A stretch of DNA of 9,989 bases from an uncultured Oscillospiraceae bacterium. GTDB taxonomy: Bacteria; Bacillota; Clostridia; Oscillospirales; Ruminococcaceae. Below the pieces are notes generated by a model that worked only from the letters and a program-made list of their open reading frames with translations, was not told the origin of the DNA and did no database searches. Location of the stretch: contig CAJTVI010000081.1 of the NCBI GenBank assembly GCA_910579545.1, forward strand, positions 1 through 9,989, given 5' to 3'. The position numbers were made by a program, and so were the translations under genes. This document shows positions 1-5,309 of the stretch, in pieces. Positions within the stretch are counted from its first letter, which is position 1. Each line of letters starts with the position of its first letter.

Positions 1-36
1 CGTGGGAGCAATCTCTCAAGGCAACAGGACCCCTGC
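1..36 (+). promoter_or_regulatory. Glycine riboswitch aptamer, 3' part only (cut by window start)
   Basis: Positions 7-30 contain the conserved 3' core of the glycine (gcvT-type) aptamer: a CAA-[TC]CTCTCA block (9-18), then GGCAA (20-24) and AGGAC (26-30). The family consensus is roughly CUCUCA-GGCAAAA-GGAC; here there is one extra A after CTCTCA and a C within the A-run. The 5' half of the aptamer, and any first aptamer of a tandem pair, lies before position 1, so the fold cannot be verified here. In this family glycine binding usually switches on glycine catabolism or sodium-coupled amino acid carriers. The next gene on the same strand is an NSS transporter about 180 bases downstream, with no other gene between. 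I am fairly sure of the family from the two linked conserved blocks; the exact 3' boundary is approximate. Confidence 0.75.
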
Positions 37-61
37 CCCGAAAGCCTTTCGAGATTCTCCC
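4..61 (+). promoter_or_regulatory. Possible anti-aptamer stem (riboswitch expression platform)
   Basis: Positions 51-61 (GAGATTCTCCC) can pair with 4-15 (GGGAGCAATCTC) in an 11-bp stem broken only by a bulged C at 9. The 5' strand is part of the aptamer core, so this pairing and the folded aptamer exclude each other. The loop holds a small hairpin, GAAAG-C-CTTTC, at 40-50. No T-run follows directly, so this is not a simple intrinsic terminator; the first T-run is TTTTT at 109-113, preceded by a second CTCCC (104-108) that could also pair with GGGAG at 4-8. The pairing is seen in the sequence; the switching role is inferred. Confidence 0.45.
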
Positions 62-141
62 CCGCGCCCGGCCTCAGCACCCTAAAACTCCTCAGAATGG
101 ATACTCCCTTTTTGCCCGGCGGTGGACAACCCCCCCGGCGG

Positions 142-153
142 TATGGTACCATA
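142..153. repeat. 12-bp perfect palindrome in the transporter leader
   Basis: TATGGTACCATA reads the same on both strands and lies 60 bases before the transporter start codon. It is flanked by CCGGC (135-139) and GCCGG (157-161), so the RNA could form a larger hairpin with GTAC as its tip. It could be a dimeric-regulator site or part of the riboswitch expression platform; nothing in the sequence decides between them. The rest of the leader, 62-212, contains a direct repeat of CCCGGCGG (115-122 and 134-141) and no clear -35/-10 pair. Confidence 0.3.
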
Positions 154-212
154 AGGGCCGGCGGCAGGCCGCACGGGGCCGCGCCTACAATAAAAAGAAC
201 GGATGAGTTTTG

Positions 213-1574
213 ATGAAACGAGAAAATTTCCGCTCCCGGCTGGGCTTTTTGCTGGTAAGCGCCGGGTGCGCCATTGGCATTGGCAATGTTTGGAAGTTCC
301 CCTATGTCACCGGGCAGCACGGCGGCGGCGTGTTTGTGCTGTTTTACCTCATCTTTTTGGTCATTATGGGCCTGCCGGTGCTCACCATGGAGCTTGCGGT
401 GGGCCGGGCCAGCCGCCTGAGCGCCGTGGGGGCCTACCGCAAATTAGAGCCCCAGGGCAGCCGCTGGCACCTGCACGGCTGGTTTTGTATGGCCGGCTGC
501 TATCTGCTGATGATGTACTACACCACCGTGTCCGGCTGGATGCTGGGGTACTTTTTTAAGTTTGCCGGCGGCAGGTTTGCGGGGCTCTCGCCCGAGGAGA
601 CCGACGCGGTGTTTCCCGCCATGCTGGCCGACCCGGCCGAGATGTCGGTTTGGATGGCCATTACGGTTTTGGCGGGCTTTTTGGTCTGTTCGCTGGGGCT
701 GCAGGGCGGGCTGGAACGGGTAACCAAGGGTATGATGACCGGGCTGCTGGGCCTCATTTTGCTGCTGGCGGTGCACAGCCTGCTTTTGCCCGGCGCGGCC
801 GAAGGAGTGCGCTTTTACCTGCTGCCGGACCTTGGCCGCGCGCTTGAGGCGGGCATTGGCAAAACCATTACCGCCGCCATGAACCAGGCCTTTTTTACCT
901 TAAGCCTTGGCATCGCCGCCATGGAAATTTTTGGCAGCTACATGAGCCGGGATAACACCCTTGCGGGCGAGGCGGCCCGCATCTGCGGGCTGGACACCTT
1001 TGTGGCGCTCATGAGCGGGCTGATCATCTTTCCCGCCTGCTTTTCCTATGGGGTCGAGCCGGGGCAGGGCCCGGGGCTGATCTTTGTTACCCTGCCCAAG
1101 GTGTTTGCGGGCATGGCCGGCGGCCGGCTGTGGGGTTCGCTCTTCTTTTTGTTTATGGCATTTGCCAGCTTTTCCACCGTCATCGCGGTGTTTGAAAACC
1201 TGCTGGCCTGCTGTATCGACAATTTTGGCTGGAGCCGCAAAAAGGCGGCGCTGCTCAATGGGGCCTTTGTGCTGCTGGCCAGCCTGCCCTGCGTTTTGGG
1301 CTTTAACCTGTGGTATTTTGAGGCAAGGCTGCCCGGCGGGGCGGTGGGCCAGGTGCTGGACATCGAGGATTTCCTGGTCAGCAACCTGCTTTTGCCCCTC
1401 GGCTCACTGGTTTACCTGCTCTTTTGCGTTACCCGCTGGGGCTGGGGGTTCGACCGGTACCTCGAGGAGGCCAACGCCGGCAGCGGCATCAAGATTCCCC
1501 GGGCGCTCAAGCCCTATTTCCAGTTTGTGCTGCCGGTGCTGATCCTGGTCATCCTCATCGGCGGGCTGCGGTAA
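213..1574 (+). CDS. Sodium-dependent transporter, NSS (SNF) family
   Basis: A 453-residue inner-membrane protein that should import an amino acid with sodium through the LeuT-type fold. Counting from ATG 213, the unwound first helix carries the family signature around residues 18-31 (GCAIGIGNVWKFPY); A20 and N25 align with the Na1-site residues A22 and N27 of LeuT. NQAFF (224-228) marks helix 6, and SFSTVIAVFE (319-328) marks helix 8, with S321 and T322 at the usual Na2-site Ser/Thr pair. I count about 11 hydrophobic helices, the last at about 432-452. This matches the short bacterial subgroup (Tyt1/MhsT-like, about 440-455 residues) that lacks helix 12. A TTG at 210 sits in frame directly before the ATG; I chose the ATG. 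The Shine-Dalgarno signal is weak (GGATGA at 201-206). The glycine riboswitch upstream suggests glycine or a similar small amino acid as substrate; this is inference. Confidence 0.93.
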   Translation: MKRENFRSRLGFLLVSAGCAIGIGNVWKFPYVTGQHGGGVFVLFYLIFLVIMGLPVLTMELAVGRASRLSAVGAYRKLEPQGSRWHLHGWFCMAGCYLLMMYYTTVSGWMLGYFFKFAGGRFAGLSPEETDAVFPAMLADPAEMSVWMAITVLAGFLVCSLGLQGGLERVTKGMMTGLLGLILLLAVHSLLLPGAAEGVRFYLLPDLGRALEAGIGKTITAAMNQAFFTLSLGIAAMEIFGSYMSRDNTLAGEAARICGLDTFVALMSGLIIFPACFSYGVEPGQGPGLIFVTLPKVFAGMAGGRLWGSLFFLFMAFASFSTVIAVFENLLACCIDNFGWSRKKAALLNGAFVLLASLPCVLGFNLWYFEARLPGGAVGQVLDIEDFLVSNLLLPLGSLVYLLFCVTRWGWGFDRYLEEANAGSGIKIPRALKPYFQFVLPVLILVILIGGLR

Positions 1575-1654
1575 GCGGCCGGCCTGCCGCGCGCAAAACC
1601 GCCGCTTCTCCCGCCCCGCAGCGCAAAGCTGCCCGCAGGGAGACGGGCTGCCAT

Positions 1655-1721
1655 CCATAAAAATACGCCGGGGCGTTTGCCAAAAGCTGGCAGCCGCCCC
1701 GGCGCTTTTTTGTTTTTATGG
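1655..1721. terminator. Bidirectional intrinsic terminator between convergent genes
   Basis: The stem CGCCGGGGCG (1666-1675) pairs with CGCCCCGGCG (1695-1704). Inside it, TTGCCA pairs with TGGCAG-side bases around an AAAGC loop. On the plus strand it is followed by TTTTTTGTTTTT (1706-1717). On the minus strand the sequence leaving the stem is also T-rich (TATTTTTATGG), because CCATAAAAA (1655-1663) and TTTTTATGG (1713-1721) continue the inverted repeat. It lies 80 bases after the transporter stop and directly beyond the rmuC stop, so it can serve both genes. Confidence 0.85.
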
Positions 1722-1723
1722 CT

Positions 1724-3070
1724 TTAGGCCCGGTCTGCGCCCCCGCCGGGCTGGCCGGCGGCATCCGGCGCGCCGCTTTCCGGCCCGGGCAGCCGGGTCA
1801 CGGCCTGCAGCCTGCGCTGGATCTGCCGGGTGCGCACCCCTACCAGGCTCTCCAGTTCGCTGCCGGCCTGGCTGATGCGGGCCTGGGCCTGGGCCAGCGC
1901 CTGGCCAAAGGTGTCAAACTCGGCCTTTACGCTGCCCAAAACCTGCCACACCTCGCCCGACCGCTTTTGGATGGCAAGGGTCTTAAAGCCCATCTGCAGG
2001 CTGTTTAACAGGGCGGCCATGGTGGTGGGGCCGGCAACCACTACCTTATATTCCCGCTGCACCCGCTCGGCCGTGCCGCGGCGCACCACCTCGGCATACA
2101 GCCCCTCCACCGGCAAAAACATCACCCCAAAATCGGTGGTATGGGGCGGGGCGATGTACTTGTCCCGGATGTCCTTGGCAAAGCCGCGCACCCTGCGGTC
2201 CAGTTCCCTGGCCGCCTGGTCGGCCGCGGCGGCGTCGGCCGTGTCGTAGGCGGCCAGCAGGGCGGCATAGGCGTCCTGCGGGAACTTTGCGTCGATCGGC
2301 AGCCAAACCGGCTCCTCACCCGTGCCGGGCAGCCGCAGCGCGTATTCCACCCGCTCGGCGCTGCCCGGGCGGGTGGCCACGTTCTCGGCGTACTGGCTGG
2401 GGATCAGCAGCTGCTGCAAAATGGCGCCCAGCTGGATCTCTCCCAAAATGCCCCGGGTTTTTACATTGCTCAGCACCTTTTTAAGGTCGCCTACCCCCGC
2501 GGCCAGGGTCTGCATCTCGCCCAGGCCCTTGTACACCATCTCCAACTGTTCGCTTACCAGGCTAAAGCTCTTTTGCAGCTTGTCGTCCAGGGTTTTTTGC
2601 AGCTTTTCCTCCACGGTCTGGCGCATGCTGTCCAGCTGGCGGTTGTTGTCCGCCTGCAAAGCGCCCAACCGGCTTTCCATGGCGGCGCGGATGTTTTCCA
2701 GCTTCTGCTCGCTCTGCACCGCCATGCCCGCAAGCTGGCTGTTCATCAGGCCCAGCTGGTCGGCCAGCGCCTTTTGCAGGGCGGCCTGCTGCCGGGCCAG
2801 GTGCTGGGCCGCCTCGCGCAGATGCAGGTCCTGCTGGCCGGCCGCCCGGCTCTGCTCGGCCGCCTGCTGCTGCAGTGCGGTCTGGATGCTCTGCCCCAGC
2901 GAGGCCAGCAGCTCCTGCCGGGTGGCCCGCAGCTCGGCCAGCAGGTCCTGCCGCACCTTTTCCAGATCCTCGCCCTGCACGGCGGCGGCCCGGCCGCGCA
3001 AAAGCACCGCCAGGCAGCAAAGGCCGGTCAAAAAGGCCAGCAGGGCAAACACAAGGCTCGCGGTCTCCAT
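1724..3070 (-). CDS. rmuC: DNA recombination protein RmuC
   Basis: A 448-residue protein of the RmuC family, which limits rearrangements at inverted repeats; its core is related to PD-(D/E)XK nucleases. One membrane helix at about residues 4-25 anchors the N terminus. A long Gln/Ala/Glu-rich coiled coil follows to about 185, and then the conserved domain to about 425. Diagnostic blocks are LSNVKTRGILGE (200-211), IDAKFP (259-264, with D260 and K262 as the likely D-x-K of the nuclease-like core), PPHTTDFGVMFLPVEGLY (308-325) and AGPTT (346-350). The C-terminal 25 residues are Gly/Pro/Ala-rich and probably disordered. GGGAGG lies 8 bases before the ATG and supports this start. The gene stands alone, convergent with the NSS transporter and divergent from the deacetylase. 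The nuclease function is known only indirectly in the family. Confidence 0.95.
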   Translation of the reverse strand: METASLVFALLAFLTGLCCLAVLLRGRAAAVQGEDLEKVRQDLLAELRATRQELLASLGQSIQTALQQQAAEQSRAAGQQDLHLREAAQHLARQQAALQKALADQLGLMNSQLAGMAVQSEQKLENIRAAMESRLGALQADNNRQLDSMRQTVEEKLQKTLDDKLQKSFSLVSEQLEMVYKGLGEMQTLAAGVGDLKKVLSNVKTRGILGEIQLGAILQQLLIPSQYAENVATRPGSAERVEYALRLPGTGEEPVWLPIDAKFPQDAYAALLAAYDTADAAAADQAARELDRRVRGFAKDIRDKYIAPPHTTDFGVMFLPVEGLYAEVVRRGTAERVQREYKVVVAGPTTMAALLNSLQMGFKTLAIQKRSGEVWQVLGSVKAEFDTFGQALAQAQARISQAGSELESLVGVRTRQIQRRLQAVTRLPGPESGAPDAAGQPGGGADRA

Positions 3071-3162
3071 CCTTCATTCCTCCCACAGGGCGGCCCGCTG
3101 GGCTGCCCCCGTCAGCTTTGCGCCGCGCAAGGGATAATGATCCATCGGCGCTCATACATATC

Positions 3163-3191
3163 AGTATAAAAGGTTTGGAAGGATAAAGCAA
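3163..3191 (-). promoter_or_regulatory. Candidate sigma-A promoter for rmuC
   Basis: On the minus strand, TTGCTT (3191-3186) and TATACT (3168-3163) are separated by exactly 17 bases. The -10 box matches the consensus in five of six positions, the -35 box in three. A start near 3156 would give a leader of about 85 bases. The plus strand of the same spot reads TATAAA (3165-3170), which might serve the divergent deacetylase, but it has no recognisable -35 box. The rest of 3071-3275 shows no other clear signal. Confidence 0.4.
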
Positions 3192-3275
3192 ACATCGCTC
3201 GAGAGGGACGCATCCGGTTTTTGGAAACGGCGGCCTTTTAAAAGCGGTGTACGCAAAGGGAGGATGAGGGGATCG

Positions 3276-4136
3276 ATGGGTTCGGTACGCACAAAAAAAG
3301 GGTTGTTTTTGGCAATATGGCTGGTATGTGCCGGCGCGGCCATGCTGCTGCTGGCCTTTAGGGTGCATGCCCCGGCGGCGGGCTGCCGCGCCGAGGACCT
3401 TGCAAGCATCCCGGACGACGCGCTGATGGCCGCGGCGATGCAAAACGAACAGCAGGGCGATGGGGAAAACGGCCCCGCCGCGCCGGACGAGGAGCCCCCC
3501 AGGCGGGTGTTCCTTACCTTTGACGACGGCCCCAGCAAAACCACCGAGACAGTGCTGGATATATTAAAGGAGGAGGGGGTGCCGGCCACCTTTTTTGTGA
3601 TCGCGGCCGAAAACAACCAGCAATACCTGCCGCTGCTTGCCCGCACCGCCGCCGAGGGGCACCAGATCGCGCTGCACAGCTGCACCCACGAGTACCGGGA
3701 GATCTACCGCAGCCCCGCGGCCTACTGGGCGGACATCAAGGCCCTCAAGGCGCAGATCGCCCCCTACCTGCCGGCAGACGCGGGGGAGCTGTGCTGGCTG
3801 CGCTTCCCGGGCGGCAGCACCAACACCGTAAGCCATAAATACGGCGGCAGCGGCATTATGAAATCCCTCAAGGCGCAGGCAAAGGAAAAGGGGTACCATT
3901 ATGTTGACTGGAACGTCTGCGCTGAGGACGCCGTGGGCGGGCACCCCAGCGCCTCCGAAATTTACCACAATGTTGTGGACGGCGTGGGCGACAAGACCAC
4001 CTGCGTGGTGCTGATGCACGACACCCGGGCCACCAAAACCACCGCCGAGGCCCTGCCGGACATCATCCACTGGTTTAAGGAACACGGCTTTACCTTTTGC
4101 ACGGTGAGCGAATTGGAGGAGCCGGAAACCCCCTGA
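3276..4136 (+). CDS. Membrane-anchored polysaccharide deacetylase (NodB/CE4 domain)
   Basis: Predicted metal-dependent deacetylase that removes acetyl groups from N-acetylated sugars, most likely peptidoglycan, outside the membrane. Numbering from ATG 3276 (286 residues), an N-terminal helix at about 9-29 is a signal anchor with no clear cleavage site. A low-complexity acidic linker runs to about 75, then the CE4 domain. All five CE4 motifs are visible: TFDDGP (81-86; D83 the likely catalytic base, D84 a metal ligand), HSCTH (134-138, two metal-ligand histidines), RFPGGS (176-181), DWN (211-213) and LMHD (246-249, catalytic His). An upstream in-frame ATG at 3264 has its GGGAGG directly against it, too close to work well; ATG 3276 is 12 bases from that GGGAGG and 4 from GAGGGG, so I prefer it. 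It resembles PgdA/PdaA-type enzymes, but the substrate cannot be settled. No terminator is visible after it. Confidence 0.9.
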   Translation: MGSVRTKKGLFLAIWLVCAGAAMLLLAFRVHAPAAGCRAEDLASIPDDALMAAAMQNEQQGDGENGPAAPDEEPPRRVFLTFDDGPSKTTETVLDILKEEGVPATFFVIAAENNQQYLPLLARTAAEGHQIALHSCTHEYREIYRSPAAYWADIKALKAQIAPYLPADAGELCWLRFPGGSTNTVSHKYGGSGIMKSLKAQAKEKGYHYVDWNVCAEDAVGGHPSASEIYHNVVDGVGDKTTCVVLMHDTRATKTTAEALPDIIHWFKEHGFTFCTVSELEEPETP

Positions 4137-4183
4137 AAAACCGGGCGAATTGTAAATTTTTATCCTTTTATCCCGCCGGCGGA

Positions 4184-4212
4184 TTGTAAAATGGCCGCGG
4201 ATGATGTATCCT
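4184..4212 (+). promoter_or_regulatory. Candidate promoter for the 4267 membrane-protein gene
   Basis: TTGTAA (4184-4189) and TATCCT (4207-4212) are 17 bases apart; each box matches the consensus in four of six positions. A start near 4219 would leave a leader of about 48 bases before ATG 4267. A second AATTGTAAAT at 4148-4157 lacks a matching -10 box. The strength is modest, and read-through from the deacetylase gene cannot be excluded. Confidence 0.3.
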
Positions 4213-4266
4213 ATACGGGTATCCGTATCCCCAACGCTGGCGGCCGGGCCGCCGGGAGGTACCCTC

Positions 4267-4815
4267 ATGCGGCAAAAAAAATCCGGGCAGGTCGCCTTTG
4301 GCGGCGTGATGGCGGGGCTGGCCCTTGTGGTGATGCTGCTGGGCGGGGTGTTCCCGCTTGCCACCTTCTGCGCGCCCGCCCTGGGCGGGGTGCTGGTGAT
4401 GCTGGCCGCCGCCGAGTGCGGCACACGGCTTGCCTTTGGCATGTATGCCGCCATTGCGCTTTTGAGCCTCTGGCTTGTGCCGGACCTGGAGATGGGCATG
4501 ATCTTTGCCTGTTTTTTGGGGTACTACCCGCTGCTAAAGCCTTTGCTGGACGGCATCCGCCGCCCGCCGCTGCGCTGGGCGGCCAAGCTGCTGCTGTTTA
4601 ACGGCGCGGTGCAGTGCATGTACTTTTTGCTGCTGGTGCTTTTTCCGGTGGGGTACCTGGTTGCCGAGATGGGAAGCTATGGCCGCAGCATGCTGGCGGC
4701 GCTGCTGGGGCTGGCAAACCTGGCCTTTTGCGTGTACGACCTTGCGCTGCGCAATGTGCTGCGGCTCTACCTGCTCAAGGTGCATCCGCTGCTCTGCCGG
4801 CATGGCCGGGCGTAA
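4267..4815 (+). CDS. Uncharacterised six-helix membrane protein
   Basis: A very hydrophobic protein of 182 residues with about six predicted membrane helices (roughly 9-30, 31-50, 54-70, 75-92, 104-128, 138-160) and a basic C-terminal tail. I do not recognise a named family. Small size, six helices and a GG-containing first helix recall the substrate-binding S components of ECF vitamin transporters, but no vitamin-specific motif is visible and no energising module is nearby, so this is only a structural resemblance. The start is ATG 4267, which has GGGAGG 7 bases upstream; the open frame continues 22 codons further to 4201, but that stretch has no ribosome site and is Pro/Gly-rich, unlike a membrane protein's start. 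No terminator follows, and I find no good promoter before the glmS ribozyme, so this gene may be cotranscribed with glmS. Confidence 0.8.
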   Translation: MRQKKSGQVAFGGVMAGLALVVMLLGGVFPLATFCAPALGGVLVMLAAAECGTRLAFGMYAAIALLSLWLVPDLEMGMIFACFLGYYPLLKPLLDGIRRPPLRWAAKLLLFNGAVQCMYFLLLVLFPVGYLVAEMGSYGRSMLAALLGLANLAFCVYDLALRNVLRLYLLKVHPLLCRHGRA

Positions 4816-4887
4816 GGGCCCTTGTTAAGGGGATGCAGAGGGACGGAACAGGGAAGGGGGAGGATCGGCAGAACGCGGTGATAAAAA

Positions 4888-5071
4888 AGCGCCGGGCCAC
4901 ACGGCGGACGCCCTGGGCGGCAAGCATGGCCTTGCCCAGATTTTGGCGCCGTGAGGGTGACGAGGGGAAGAGTGATCGAAAGATTCGGCGGATGCTCTTC
5001 TGGCAGGCGCCTGCCTGCCAAAAACGGGGGGACAAAACCCGGCAGCAATGCCGGCGCACAGAGCCGCCCCG
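4888..5071 (+). ncRNA. glmS ribozyme/riboswitch (glucosamine-6-phosphate sensing, self-cleaving)
   Basis: A self-cleaving RNA that uses glucosamine-6-phosphate as cofactor, so the product of GlmS reduces its own mRNA. The conserved start AGCGCC gives the expected cleavage site between A4888 and G4889. P1 pairs CACGGCG (4900-4906) with CGCCGTG (4947-4953), enclosing an extra hairpin CTGGGC/GCCCAG (4913-4918/4934-4939). The near-invariant core follows: GACGAGG (4959-4965), P2 GAAGAG/CTCTTC (4967-4972/4995-5000), a small GAUC-GAAA-GAUU hairpin (4974-4985) and CGGCGGATG (4986-4994). P3 is a perfect 8-bp hairpin (5001-5008/5013-5020). P4 pairs CGGGG (5025-5029) with CCCCG (5067-5071), enclosing a GCAA-capped stem (5039-5054) and the conserved ACAGAGC (5058-5064). 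Every expected element is present, and glmS is the next gene on the strand. Confidence 0.95.
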
Positions 5072-5309
5072 CAGCAGGCCTTTTTTGCAGTATACCCTGT
5101 GGGCAGAGCGGCCCGCAGGGCGTTTTGTATGCGGGCAGCGCCGCGGGGCCGCAGGGCCCCCGGGCGGCTTGCCCTTTTGCCGGCATGCCCTGGGCCTTGC
5201 TGTGCCCGGGCGTGCCCTGTTGGCCGGTTGGCCGCAAAGCAGGATAAGAATATTTTTTTGATCAGTTGGTTTTGCGCGCCTTCCGGCCCCTACCGGGAGG
5301 GTTGGTTTT
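5072..5309 (+). other. Long GC-rich leader between ribozyme and glmS
   Basis: These 238 bases hold no convincing gene. Two hairpins stand out: CCCTG-T-GGGC with GCCC-G-CAGGG (5095-5120), followed by CGTTTTG, and a very strong one, GCCGC-GGGGCC (5140-5150) with GGCCCC-CGG-GCGGC (5155-5168), followed by TTGCCCTTTT (5169-5178). Each looks like a weak terminator, with too few T residues for confidence. An A/T-rich patch with ATTTTTTT lies at about 5250-5257. The glmS ribosome site GGGAGG (5295-5300) lies 9 bases before its ATG. Confidence 0.5.

Noticed and set aside
186..191. TACAAT as a promoter -10 box directly before the NSS gene
   Set aside because: No -35 box at suitable spacing, the leader would be only about 15 bases, and the riboswitch upstream implies a longer transcript.
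2141..3169. Long open frame on the plus strand opposite rmuC, with a shorter companion at 2322-3137
   Set aside because: It lies antisense to a well-supported RmuC gene, has a low-complexity Gln/Leu/Ala composition typical of the shadow of a GC-rich gene, and shows no recognisable domain or ribosome site.
4201..4266. N-terminal extension of the membrane-protein gene to ATG 4201
   Set aside because: There is no ribosome site, it overlaps the candidate -10 box, and ATG 4267 has a well-placed GGGAGG.
4614..5261. Plus-strand open frame running from the membrane-protein gene through the ribozyme
   Set aside because: It overlaps a supported gene in another frame and the whole glmS ribozyme, and has shadow-type composition rich in Arg, Gly and Ala.
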